Positions 13,301 to 23,216 of a stretch of 64,000 nucleotides of DNA are shown here, one piece after another. The first letter of the stretch is position 1, and each line of letters begins with the position of its first letter. Both the position numbers and the translations under genes were made by a program. Source of the DNA: Amanita rubescens. Lineage: Eukaryota > Basidiomycota > Agaricomycetes > Agaricales > Amanitaceae. Where the stretch lies: NCBI GenBank assembly GCA_015039365.1, contig WION01000187.1:1-64000 (forward strand), given 5' to 3'. The notes under the pieces are model-generated. The model worked only from the letters and a program-made list of their open reading frames with translations. It had not been told where the DNA came from and did no database searches.

Positions 13301-13647
13301 GTACTGGAGACATGGGGCCGTTGCGAGGCTGATAGGACGGCCTGCAGATGGTGTTCCTATTTTTAGACAAAGGGGTTAGTTGATGTTACATAAGCGTCCC
13401 GCGGGACGCACAGCCACAAAAAACTGCTGACGTGGCGGGGGCGCTAGGGGTACGGCGGACTCACATTGGCGTCCTCTGCGTCGACACCAGCGACGAGATT
13501 GGTGAGACGATTCTTCTCCTCGTCTTCGTCTGGGATGAGAAGCGCGTCGACGTCGAGATTTCCATGGTGTATCTTAAGGCGAGTCTTGTTGGTGATCCGG
13601 TTGCGATTCCTGAGGGTCGAAGCACCCGGGAGATGATTGCGGGGCAT
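10316..13647 (-). CDS. EPL1: Enhancer-of-polycomb-like protein Epl1 (NuA4 complex subunit)
   Basis: Epl1 scaffolds the catalytic (piccolo) module of the NuA4 histone H4/H2A acetyltransferase in the nucleus. The start is MPRNHLPGASTLRNRNR, with the conserved LVAGVDAEDANEHHLQAVL crossing the first intron (about 13,354-13,462). The EPL domain continues with IFIPTPDSTG, CLAGGFTYYVDERDKEWLDK and EDEFELVIGIFEK, then YICFRRREIKAVRKTR and KAILTRE. A basic-acidic central part follows, and the last 400 residues are low-complexity, rich in Pro, Gln, Ser and Ala, ending QPVGNTPSGF. The small introns keep the frame open throughout. It is divergent to the ZIP transporter, sharing a 975-base intergenic region. 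Confidence 0.9.
13394..13409. repeat. Perfect 16-base palindrome in EPL1 intron 1
   Basis: GCGTCCCGCGGGACGC reads the same on both strands and sits inside the first intron of EPL1. It could form a GC-rich hairpin or be a binding site for a dimeric regulator. Only the symmetry is seen; function is unknown. Confidence 0.6.
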
Positions 13648-14622
13648 ATCATGGATTTCACAGAGGTAGCGACTAGAGAAAATAAATTAGAGGAATTGGG
13701 CGGTAGGTTTTCTTGTCGTTATCGTCGTCGGCACTATGCTGTCACGCTGTGTTCGGATTTGCGCCGAAAAGTAGTTTCGGCCCGGCAAAAAATGAATGAA
13801 GACAGGTCAAATTTGGCATGTAAACAAGAGTGACGTATTAGTATGGCAAATCAATCTGGCGGGCACGGTCGATATTTTCACGCTATGACTCCAGAAAACG
13901 GATGTAGAGCTCATAAGGAGCTGGAAGAATCTAAATCGCCCGTAGCACGTTGCACCGCATTTCAGTGACTCGGGTCATTTAAGATGAAGCGAGCCACACC
14001 TCAAAAGAGTTCCGGTCACGCGGCGTGTCACCGTCACAGAATTTCCTGATTGGCTCTCTTCTCTCCTGCTTCAGCAACTCGTGCGCGTGGCGCCATTCCA
14101 CCGGTACGTCCGCCAGGGTACTCATCTTCATCAGCTTTCCTGGATTCCGTCGCCATAACTTTTTGCGATGACAAGTACTGCATCAGACTCCTTGACGGTA
14201 GATGAGCAACTACGAGTAATCATAATGCATCAGTTCGGTTCGATATCGATGACCATGTTTGCTCCGGAGAACAATTTAAAGTTATAATTTGAATAAGAAA
14301 GCAAGCACTTTGTCGTGTCGTGGTGTGTCCTAGCTTCATAATCAGCAACTCGGTTCCATGCTCGATGAACGTACCGACCTGTCAAGGTGTGAGCTTGTAG
14401 AAAGTTTATCAATTGTGGGTGGCTATGACTATTCTTGAAACACACCCGGGCCGATGGCCCACGGTCGCGGGTGACTGGCGCGGTACTCGATTAGGTCCAA
14501 GCGTATCGTCTTTATTATATTCGCCCTCACTCCACGAGGTCCATACACGCCGTTCCACGCCTGTTTTACCTGTCTCTAATTCACTGTTAAACGTTAAACT
14601 AGACCGCTCGCGCCAACGCAGC
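13648..14622. promoter_or_regulatory. Divergent intergenic region between EPL1 and the ZIP gene
   Basis: These 975 bases separate two oppositely transcribed genes and must hold both promoters. A short open frame at 14,168-14,287 (39 codons, starting MTSTASDSLTVDEQ) could be an upstream ORF or an unrecognised first exon of the ZIP gene. I cannot identify defined operator motifs. Confidence 0.4.
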
Positions 14623-16474
14623 ATGCAACTCGTCTATTTTGAACCAGGGAAGGCGGGAGCTGCTATAGTAATTCTATCATTGTCTCTATCTGGTTCGCCC
14701 CATTCTGTTCAAAATCGGCGTCCGTCCTTATTGACATATCCAGCTGTCACCTTCCCCGCACTATCGAAGCACGTACCGTTTGTTCGGATCCCTCTTGTCA
14801 TATTCTTCATCGGCAAGCACTTCGGAACAGGTGTCGAAAACCTACCTCCTACGATTGGTCCTTGCTGATTTCGAGAACCCAGGGGTAATCCTGTCCACAG
14901 CCTTTTGCCACCTGCTCGAGGACGCATTCAAGGCCCTCGACAAGCCCCCCGTTAGAGAGCACTACGGCAGGATTGGGAAATGGACAGGGCTCATCATGTA
15001 CTTGGTTCACGTTCACATCTTCGCTGACCCTGACATCCTATGTGCAGTCTCGCCTCGCTATTAGCCATATTCCTCGTCGAATGTGCGTCTCCAGCTCTTA
15101 ACGTCATTGCCGTTCTCATCGCTTCGCAGATGTTTCATCCACATACGTCGATTATCTCCAGGCAGACCGATCAACGCCTCCTACTCCAATCGAGACGCCG
15201 CGTCCATCCCGTTCCCCTTCAAAGTGTCGACGACAAGCAGGGCCGTGTAATCCTCTAGATGACGATCCACACGGGGATCTATTGCTAGCTCCACCAGACC
15301 TAGATGGAGTCTGCACGAACAGCAACTCAAAGTCGAGTTCTCGCAGACAGAGTCGACACCAGGGGGATGCAAGCTCGATACCCATCGGGTTGATTACGAA
15401 TTCTAGGCATCGAGTGAAATGCTGTCTTTTACCTGAAACATGTCTGTGCAGTCAGCAGGAGGCGATTTATATCGATTCAGGATCAGTAATGCGCCTGAAA
15501 GAAGAAAAGGAACAAATATCAATGACTCGGAATAGAAGACAAATCATTGGCATACTGGTGAGTCAGTTTAAATGCGCGTGTGTTTCTTATTCGGCTCACG
15601 GTATGGTAGGTTCTGCAATTAGGCATTATGATACATTCTCTGGTAATAGGACTTACCTTGTCAATAACGCAAGGATCCGATTTTGGTACGTAGACCCGCC
15701 TTTGTTTCTTTGCAAGTGGCCAACGTTTTGTCGCTCGCAGCATCTCTTCTTGTCGCCATTTGTTTCCATCAAGTTTTTGAAGGACTTTCCCTGGGCATTC
15801 GGATAGACGCCCTACCATCTGCATCCACGCTTTTTTTCTTTGCACAGGACAAGTTGACTTCCACAATACCGATATCGCCTTCTGAATCAACGCGACTCCT
15901 TCGGCCTTCCCAATCTTACACATCTCTCCGACATCATCATGAAATCGAGATTTCAGATCCCGACTGCCCATCTAAACGGAATTGGCTGAAAGCCATTCTT
16001 TCAATTCTGTTTGCAGTGACAACGCCGTTTGGGATGATAGTAGGATTATATGCGTTTCCGCATGGTGGGCGGAGCGATAGTGAACCGGGTCAACGAGGTA
16101 ACGCGAGCCTTCTTCGTTTCCTATTCCGTTCACTGATCTCTCGAATGGTAGCGCTTATGTTGCTCACGCAAGGCGTGATGTCGGCTGTGTCTGCCGGGAT
16201 GCTTATCTACGCTGCGACCGTTGAAATGCTCGCCGCCGATTTCGTGTTTGGGGACGTCTCGGGTGGACATTCGCATCATTCTGCTGTGCACGGACACGGA
16301 CACGGGCACCGTGTTGACGATGTCGAGCACGGCAACGAGACGCCTCTGTCTGACCAGTCTGAGCCGGACGACGGTGAAAGTAGTACAGGAAGCACGATCG
16401 GACAGAAAGTGTTGGCCGTTGTTAGCCTCCTTGGTGGAGTTTTGATGATGAATTTGACAGCGATATTCGAGTAA
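14623..16474 (+). CDS. ZIP-family zinc/iron transporter
   Basis: ZIP proteins bring Zn or related metals into the cytosol. The family signature IFFIGKHFGTGVILSTAFCHLLED is read across the first intron (about 14,830-14,883; short quotes only: IGKHFGTGV, then ILSTAFCHLL). Later blocks are QLGIMIHSLVIGLTLSITQG (helix IV with the metal-site His) and AICFHQVFEGLSLGIRI (helix V, His-x3-Glu). A long cytosolic loop rich in Ser, Arg and Asp separates helices III and IV. Another His cluster (HGHGHGHR) sits before the last helix, which ends LTAIFE. The 5' start is uncertain: 14,623 is the nearest ATG before the first helix (AAIVILSLSLSG), but an in-frame extension or an upstream exon is possible. Confidence 0.82.
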
Positions 16475-16659
16475 GGCGACGGGAGAAACGATTTTACCTG
16501 CAGGTCTTTTTTTGGGGACGGATGCCCAGGCGGCAAAAAGGTTTTGAATTCTAATTACGTCTATGCAATTGTAATATTATCTACATCTTGCACTCATATT
16601 ACTGTACTAGTACTATGTGATATGCATAACCTCATTGTGGTTAGCTCGGCCCTACAAAG

Positions 16660-16669
16660 TATAAGTATA
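16660..16669 (+). promoter_or_regulatory. TATA-like element upstream of Rab copy 1
   Basis: TATAAGTATA lies about 100 bases before the start of Rab copy 1. The sequence right after it (GCAATGTGCTGATTC) matches that after the TATATATA element of Rab copy 3, so the promoter was duplicated with the gene. Confidence 0.4.
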
Positions 16670-16760
16670 GCAATGTGCTGATTCTAGCCATGCATGCGGC
16701 CGACTCGTGTCCAACTGCGTGCCCGTCATCTTTCTCTCTCCTCTCGCATCGATCTGTGCC

Positions 16761-17526
16761 ATGCAACGGCAGCAGCAAGTCGACTTCAAGCTCCTCGTCA
16801 TTGGCGATTCCTCCGTAGGCAAAACTAGCCTATTACTTCGTTCCTCCGATTCACGATGGGTTCTTGAAAATGGAACGCGCCCGACGACGGTTGTAGACTA
16901 TAGAGTGAGTGTTCGGTTTAGGTTTGAGTTGCAGACCGGTTTTCATGTCTTGCTCATACATAGCTGCATAGGATGCAAGTGAACGGGAAGAACGTTCTGT
17001 TGAGAATATGGGTGCGTAGTATGACCTAAACGATCATAGCGGTGCTTTGACGTTTAACGACATAGGATACGGGGGGTCAAGAGCGATTTAGGACCATCAC
17101 GTCGTCGTTTTATCGGGAAGCGGATGGTGTTATTCTAGGTACCTTCATTCGCATACGAACTACTAACGAAGTGCCAAATAAACACTCGCAGTGTACGACG
17201 TGACCTCTCGAGAAACGTTCGAGATGCTCGACCGATGGTGCACCGATATAGAGAAAAACACCACCACGCCGGTCGTTAAGATGCTCGTTGGGAACAAGAT
17301 CGACAAGGAGTCTTCTCGGGAGGTGTCCACATTAGAGGGGAAGGTGTATGCGCGAGTAACGGAATCACTCTTTGTGGAGGCATCTGCGAAGACGGGGGTG
17401 GGGGTGACAGAGATGCTTAGAGTGCTTGTGGAGAAGATTTTGGAGACGCATGAGTTGAAAGTTAGGAGGGGTATGATAATTAGGCTGGATCGTAGTGATA
17501 ATACTAAAAAGGGTAGTTGCTGTTGA
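16761..17526 (+). CDS. Rab18-like small GTPase, copy 1 (altered switch regions)
   Basis: This is a Rab-family GTPase of membrane traffic, closest in motif pattern to Rab18. Four exons are read: P-loop GDSSVGKTS, a switch I stretch RPTTVVDYR, then (acceptor about 16,969) [30 protein letters not shown], and [15 protein letters not shown] to the end. The specificity motifs GNKID and EASAK are intact, and the tail ends GSCC, a plausible double-geranylgeranyl site. Oddities: the usual ATIGVDF of switch I is diverged, the Ala of DTAGQ is Gly, and YYRGAQG reads FYREADG. The frame is intact, so it may be expressed, but its switch behaviour is probably changed. Its leader (CTCGTGTCC to the ATG) is shared with copies 2-4, marking a duplication unit. 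Confidence 0.8.
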
Positions 17527-17854
17527 TCTTATCTTTTATCACGAATTCCCACGCAATGGCAGCTCGAGCCTGATCTTTTCCATTCACACTTTTCTTTTAG
17601 TCTGAGCTTTGGGTTGGATCCCAGGCGGAAAACTACGCAGCTGTAATATTACCCGCGTCATCTCCCACAGCCTACTTCCTCATAGGCCTCATGGCCTGTC
17701 AAAGTCAAAACGTGCCCTTCAATCGCCATGTGGGAAAAGGAAGACAGTAATTAGGTTATCAGGGATGGCCTACCATCCCACCGAATCGCCGTCCACGTGG
17801 ATGCAGCTCCTAAGCCATTGCTCTTGCATTATACCTACACTTCAGCAGATAAAC
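17527..17854. other. Gap between Rab copy 1 and the AIG1-like gene
   Basis: These 328 bases hold the Rab 3' end and the AIG1-like promoter. The frame of the next gene is open upstream to 17,609, so its start could lie earlier; nothing else was recognised. Confidence 0.4.
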
Positions 17855-19894
17855 ATGCAAATCCTTGGCCAAGGCACCGAACTTGAAGGTCTTCCCCGGC
17901 GGGCCATTAAGGCAATGGAATCGCCCATTTCGGACGGCCCGAGAAGGTTTGTCTAGTTGTTCTTCACCTGCCAGTGCTTAAGCGTGAATAACTTTAAGCA
18001 TCGGAGAGTCAGTCGTAGCAGAAAGATGATTTAGCTCACAATCTGACATAAGTTGACTCTCATAACTACATCTAGCCAAGAATCTGAGTTTGAGGATGAA
18101 GACGAAGAGCCCGAGCCTTTGAAGTAAGCGATACTGCAAGATAGTTATTACACTCTAATTATGTGGTAGCAATGTGAACGACCTTGGAAAAGGTATCCTC
18201 AGAACCAAAATGAACGTCATCTACACAATTTTACTTGTCGGTAAGACGCGTCGTTCACTTTATAACCATGTTCCGATCTCTCGTGCCTGCTACAGGCGAG
18301 ACCGGGAAAGGGAAAACAAGCTTCCTGTCCTTGCTTGCAAACATCCTGAAGGGCAACGATCCTAAACAATACGAGTTCTTCCACGACGAAAGTAATGAAG
18401 CTGGCGGTGCAAAAGCTCAGAGCCAGACCAACTCTGCCAAGCTGTACGAACTCACAAGTAAAAATGGCATTACGGTGCGCATACTCGATACACCCGGACT
18501 TGCGGATACTCGCGGCATCGCCCGAGATGAACAACACAAAGCCAGCATCGCCGAAGCCATCGAGCAGAGTATCCCCATTATCAATGCTGTCATTATACTG
18601 GCCAATGGCACGGAAGAACGCCTAGGCGTTGCCACTGACTATGCATTGACCACGCTTTCATCCATCTTTCCGCGCACGCTCGCTGACAACATCGGGATCG
18701 TATTCACAAACGTCGCAGGTCCACTGTCTTTGAATTTTGACCCAGATTCCTTGCCTGACGCTTTGCGCGGTATTCAGAATAATCAGTTTTTGCTCGATAA
18801 TCCTCTGGCTTTGTGGAAGAATCTTATTTTCCGCGACCAACGGAAGATGAACAAGAGAGGTTTGGAAAGCGCTGTGAAAGAGTGTCACACTAAAGCCTTG
18901 CAACAGCTCGTTCTTCTGTTCGACTGGCTTGACACGCTTGTACCGCGGCCAACTAAGGAGATTATAAATCTCTACAAGAACTCACAGGAGATCGAAGACA
19001 AGATTCAGAGCGCATTGGAATTTGCGTTGAAACTCGCCGACATGAAGAATGAGCTGGCGAAGATAAGGGAATCGAACGACGGTAACGTCATTGTACGCTC
19101 ATTTACACCATAAATTGTGTGCATTTATGCTAACTCATTCGTAGACGATGCAAATGTACGAGAACCTCCAGAGAGCGACGCGGCAAGTCTGGGAACAGGT
19201 CGATTCCGATACTTTGAATATGATATGTTGCCATCCCCAGTGTCACGTTAATTGCATCATTGGGGTCGAACCCGAGAGCCTTCACCCCGGTCACATATTC
19301 GTAGCCTTATTAGGCCTCCCCTTCATATTCATCGGTTCGGTGGCGTACACGGCGTACCTCGGAGGACGAACAATGTTTTCTTTCTTCCGAAGCAACACTA
19401 CCCAGGCCCCTCCCGCACGCGGGATATGCAAATGTGGTCACCCCGACGAGAGCCATTCCCTTCGTAGATCGCTTTGGAAGAAACAAGATACGAACTGGGT
19501 TATAGATGAAGACGCAGAGAAGAAATACGACGAGGCTAAGCGAAAGGACGATGAGAATCGCAAGATCATGGTTGATATAGAATCCATTATCGCTAGCTTG
19601 GGCAAAAAGATGAAGCAGGAACTTGCTTTGGTGGGACGGCTCGTCGAGTCCTATGCTTCCTTGTCCCTGGCGGGAAGCTTCGCTGAGCAAGTGACAAAGG
19701 CCGTCAAATATATGGAAATGAATTTGGAAGCGATGCGCAATAATACATCCGATCCGGAATTGGTGCAGATGGTCGAAGAAAGCTTGGAAACTATGAAATT
19801 GAAGTTGAAAATGGTGGAAGAAGCCAGTCAGAAAGCAGAGAGGAGACTTGTAAGAGTACAAGGCAATAAAGGAATTGCCAGATGTATAACGTAG
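17855..19894 (+). CDS. AIG1/GIMAP-like P-loop GTPase with Cys/His cluster, membrane segment and coiled coil
   Basis: The protein begins MQILGQGTELEGLP and has an acidic stretch (EFEDEDEEPEPL) before the G domain. G1 is LLVGETGKGKTSF, G3 is DTPGLADTRG, and the G4 position reads FTNVAG, not the usual xKxD. This matches AIG1/GIMAP-type GTPases, which in plants and animals are immune-associated. Introns: 17,948-18,074, 18,127-18,171 (approx.), 18,240-18,296 (approx.), and 19,093-19,144, the last with donor GTACGC giving SNDGNVI-TMQMYENLQ in frame. After the G domain come a Cys/His cluster (ICCHPQCHVNC and later CKCGHPDESH), one hydrophobic segment (IFVALLGLPFIFIGSVAYTA), and a long charged, probably coiled-coil C-terminus. 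Role in the fungus is unknown. Confidence 0.75.
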
Positions 19895-20065
19895 GGCCTC
19901 TAGAGAACAGTGTTTCATCGTAAATGGCGGTACAAGAGTCATTTATACAGTGATTTGGAGACCGACATAAGCTTGAAGATAATGAAGAGCTCAATAGCGA
20001 ATGCATTTTGAATGGCTCGTGTCCGGCTGCGTCCCTGTCTTCTTTCTCTCGCCTCAACGTGTGCC

Positions 20066-20290
20066 ATGCAACTTGAACAACAACCAGACGAGGTCAAGCT
20101 CCTGCTCATCAGCAACTCCTCCATAGGCAAAGCTAGCCTTTTATTGCGCTTCTCTGATTCACGATGGTTCCCTGTAGACAATGGGAGCGCTTCCATCGAT
20201 GCAGGAAAGAAAAGAGAACAACTGAATTGCGACAGGTCGTCCACCTTCAAATCAATTTTCGCTCTTTCCTCATCACAGCCAACGCTTTAA
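20066..20290 (+). pseudogene. Rab18-like copy 2: truncated 5' fragment
   Basis: This is only the first exon of a Rab gene ([15 protein letters not shown] onward) with the same leader as copy 3. The P-loop reads SNSSIGKAS, losing the first Gly and the Mg-coordinating Ser/Thr, so it could not bind nucleotide normally. Similarity to copy 3 ends near 20,210, at the switch I position; the rest of the gene is missing. Confidence 0.8.
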
Positions 20291-20300
20291 CACCCCAATT

Positions 20301-20534
20301 TTAGTGCACTTGGCTTGACCTTCTCCAGCCCAGTCAATCAATCAGCTTAACTTCGCCATCTTTTGTAACCGGTGGACGGAGATCACCAAACACCAATCCA
20401 TGACTGTGCAACAGTTCGAGGGCACGCTGAACAGCCGATCGTACAGTTTCTACCAATTCTTCAGACATTCTTTGCTTCGCCACACCGAATGTGTCGCCAT
20501 TGACGTATTCCATGACACCAAAGCAAGTTCCTGC
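20301..20534 (-). pseudogene. Inverted fragment of a protein-kinase-like gene
   Basis: On the minus strand the frame reads MEYVNGDTFG, then ALELLHSHGLVFGDLRPP and DGEVKLID, which is the catalytic-loop region of a fungal kinase-like protein (the HRD-type motif appears as FGDLRPP). A stop follows at once after KLID; the family would continue with a DFG-like block (LIDFDW), and the reading suggests loss of two bases there. The fragment lies between two pieces of AIG1-derived sequence and is fused to one of them. Confidence 0.65.
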
Positions 20535-20557
20535 TTCATCTTTTTGTCCAAGCTAGC

Positions 20558-20779
20558 GTGGGACGGCTCGTTGAGTCCTGTGCTTTCTTGTCCTTGGCGG
20601 GAAGTTTCGCTGGGCAAGTAAAAAAAGGCCATCGAAATTTGGAAGCGATGCGCATTGATGAGAAATTGGTGCAGATGGTCGAAGAAATGAAAATGAAGTT
20701 GAAGGTGGTGCACGTGGAAGAAGTCGGTCAGAGAGCAGAGACGAGAGTTGTTAGAATAGGAGGCAATAAAGGAATTTAG
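20558..20779 (+). pseudogene. Duplicated 3' fragment of the AIG1-like gene
   Basis: It encodes GRLVESCAFLSLAGSF onward to GGNKGI and a stop, closely matching residues near the end of the intact gene (GRLVESYASLSLAGSF). It has internal deletions. The adjoining upstream AIG1 piece (LDKKMKQELA) is present at 20,516-20,557 but on the opposite strand. Sequence after it (GAGAACAGTGTTTCG) also matches the region after the intact gene. Confidence 0.75.
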
Positions 20780-20871
20780 AACCTCTGGAGAACAGTGTTT
20801 CGTGGTGTAAGAGTTCATTTTTACAGTGCCTTGGAGACCGACGATATATTTCAACTTGGTTCAACCCTGAG

Positions 20872-20879
20872 TATATATA
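20872..20879 (+). promoter_or_regulatory. TATA box candidate for Rab copy 3
   Basis: TATATATA lies 86-93 bases before the start of Rab copy 3, followed by GCGATGTGCTAATTC as in the copy 1 promoter. Confidence 0.45.
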
Positions 20880-20964
20880 GCGATGTGCTAATTCCTGCAG
20901 CATGCGGCCGGCTCGTGTCCGGCGGCTGCGTGCCTGTCTTCTTTCTCTCGCCTCAACGTGTGCC

Positions 20965-21876
20965 ATGCAACTTGAACAACAACAAGACGAGGTCAAGCTC
21001 CTGCTCATCGGCAACTCCTCCGTAGGCAAAACTAGCCTCTTATTGCGCTTCTCCGATTCACGATGGTTCCCTGAAGACGAAGCGAGCGCAACGATCGGTA
21101 TAGATGTTAAAGTCAGCGTTAATTTAGTTGGGCCCTGTTACTCTTATGCTGAAATGGCTCGTGTACATAGGTGCGAGAGATGGAGGTGCGCGGGAAGAAA
21201 GTTCTGTTGAGCGTATGGGTGCGTCTCGCGGCATCAACTCCTGGTAACTTCCCGGTTAAACTTGAATCGACACACAGGACACGGCAGGTCAAGAGCGATA
21301 TAGGACCATCACGTCGTCGTATTACCGTGGTGCGCAGGGTGTTATTCTCGGTACGTTCGTTTTCAGATTCGTAGGCTTCTACTTGCAAACACTGACAACA
21401 CACTCGCAGTGTATGACGTGACCTCTCGAAAAACGTTCGATGGACTCGCGCGATGGTACGACGACATAGAGAACAAAATTTCCACGCCAGTCGTTAAAGT
21501 ACTCATTGGAAACAAAGTCGACAAGGAATCTTCTCGGGAGGTGACCACATCAGAGGGGGAAGCGTATGCGAGAAGGATGGACTCGCTTTTTGTGGAGGCG
21601 TCAGCAAAGACGGGAGTAGGGGTAACAGAGATGTTTAGAGTGGTGGTCGAGAAGATTTTGGAGACGCCAAAGGAGTCGGCGCCGGAGGAGTTGGAAGGTG
21701 TTAAGCTTACGTTGCGGAGTCGGGGTGTTGTGCTGGATCAGGAACAGCAGGATGGTCGGCGTGGTCAGCGTACTGACGGTGGTAAGAAAGGTGGTAAGAA
21801 AGGTGGTAAGAAAGGTGGTAAGAAAGGCGGTAAGAAAGGTGGTGGAGGTGGAGGTGGAGGTGGTTGTGAATGCTGA
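20965..21876 (+). CDS. Rab18-like small GTPase, copy 3 with expanded GGKK tail
   Basis: Exon 1 carries P-loop GNSSVGKTS and switch [11 protein letters not shown]; exon 2 reads [16 protein letters not shown]; exon 3 [16 protein letters not shown]; exon 4 [15 protein letters not shown] to the end. The catalytic Gln (DTAGQ), GNKVD and EASAK are all intact, so this is a predicted working GTPase. The C-terminal hypervariable region is unusual: five GGKK units, a poly-Gly run, then CEC for prenylation. Such a strongly basic tail would favour binding to negatively charged membrane. The gene shares its 5' leader and promoter with copies 1 and 2. Confidence 0.88.
21778..21837 (+). repeat. Coding minisatellite, 12 bases x 5 (GGKK units)
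   Basis: The unit GGTGGTAAGAAA (one copy GGCGGTAAGAAA) is repeated five times in the 3' end of Rab copy 3, followed by GGTGGA-type glycine codons. Near-identity of units suggests recent slippage expansion. Confidence 0.9.
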
Positions 21877-21994
21877 TCTTACCTTATCTTGGTCCGGGTT
21901 TTACTGTGCGTCTTAATGGACGGCATGCGTCTGACTCGTGTTCAACTGCACACCTGTCCTCTTTCTCTCTCCTCTCGCAGCGACCAGCTGTGCC

Positions 21995-22770
21995 ATGCAA
22001 CAACAGCAACTAATCGACTTTAAGCTCCTGCTCATCGGTAACACTGCCGTAGGCAAAAGTAGCCTCTTACTGCGTTTTTCCGATTCAAGGCGATTCCGTC
22101 AAAACGAAATAAGTGCGACGATCGGCGTAGACTTTAAAGTGAGTTTGGTTTGAGTTGCAGACTTGTTTTCATATCTGGCTCATACACAGGTGTGTAAGAT
22201 GGAGGTGCGCGGGAAGAACGTCCAGTTGAGGATATGGGTGCGTCGCGGTGGTGCTTTGAAATCGGTATTGATGTTTAGCGACACAGGACACGGCGGGTTT
22301 CGAGCGGTATAGGACCATCACGTCATCGTATTATCGAGGTGCGCGGGGTGTCATTCTTGGTGTGTTCGATTGGTCGCATTCGTAAGCTTATACAGACTAC
22401 TAACGAAGTGCCAACTGAAGTGTACGATGTGACCTGTCGAAAATCGTTCGACGAGCTCGCACGATGGTACGCCGACATGGAGAATAACATCACCACGCCA
22501 GTCGTTAAGATGCTTGTCGGGAACAAAGTCGACGAGGAGTCTTCTCGGCAGGTGTCCACATCCGAGGGGAAGGCGTATGCGCGAAGGATAGACTCGCTTT
22601 TTGTGGAGGCGTCTGCAAAAACGGGGGTGGGGGTGACAGGGATGTTTAAAGTGCTTGTGGAAAATATTTTGGAGACGCAGGAGTTGGAAGATGTGAAGCT
22701 TAAGTTGAGGGGTCGGAGGAATATGGTTAAATTGGATCAAGAACAGCAGGGTGGCGGTTGGTGCTGTTGA
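21995..22770 (+). CDS. Rab18-like small GTPase, copy 4 (catalytic Gln replaced by Phe)
   Basis: Exon 1 has P-loop GNTAVGKSS and switch [11 protein letters not shown]; exon 2 [16 protein letters not shown]; exon 3 [16 protein letters not shown]; exon 4 [15 protein letters not shown] to the end, with GNKVD and EASAK. The tail ends GGGWCC, a double-Cys prenylation site. In switch II the conserved Gln of DTAGQ is Phe (codon TTC), which by general Ras/Rab knowledge should strongly slow GTP hydrolysis. The frame and splice sites are otherwise intact. It starts only 118 bases after the stop of copy 3. Confidence 0.87.
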
Positions 22771-23144
22771 TCTTATCTTATCTGTCCTATGATTGCATTT
22801 CTTTTCTTCTCCAAATTCATGTTTCCATGCGAGCAAGGTTGAGAACTTGGCTATTGTGTGCTGGCATCTTCTCGTCACAGTGCAGATGCGGTTTCAGGTG
22901 CGCGATGGGTAACGGCATGGCGGATGGAGGGGGCAACCTCCAATACTGTCGGATCGGCCGTTACCATTGAATGATGCGGACAACCGTGATGTCGATAATG
23001 GCTGTTCAGACTTTGTAACGTCTTTCACGTCCAACCCAGCGAACGACGCAAACGCCAACAACGTACATAGCTTTCAAGGGCGTCGCGTCAGCTCATGATT
23101 TTGACGTAGCGTGAGGGAGTGGTAAATTAGTGAGGAGACATGCG
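22771..23144. other. Gap after Rab copy 4
   Basis: No convincing gene. GC-rich sequence with only short frames; possibly remnant DNA of the duplicated block. Confidence 0.35.
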
Positions 23145-23213
23145 AAAGGGAGGGAATCGAAAACGACGATAACATTGTTGTACACTTATGTTAACTCGTT
23201 CGTAGATGATGTA
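23145..23213 (+). pseudogene. Remnant of the AIG1-like gene around its last intron
   Basis: The stretch from AGGGAATCGAAAACGACG through TTGTTGTACACTTATG to AACTCGTTCGTAGATGATG matches the exon-intron-exon junction of the intact AIG1-like gene at 19,070-19,150. The intron being included shows a DNA-level, not RNA-level, duplication. Confidence 0.6.
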
Positions 23214-23216
23214 GCG

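Noticed and set aside
16960..17000. Frameshift at exon 2 of Rab copy 1
   Set aside because: An acceptor nine bases earlier (ACATAG before CTGCATAGG) gives LHRMQVNGKNV in frame.
19081..19150. Frameshift in the AIG1-like gene at the last intron
   Set aside because: Using donor GTACGC at 19,093 in place of GTAACG at 19,082 restores the frame and the conserved residues.
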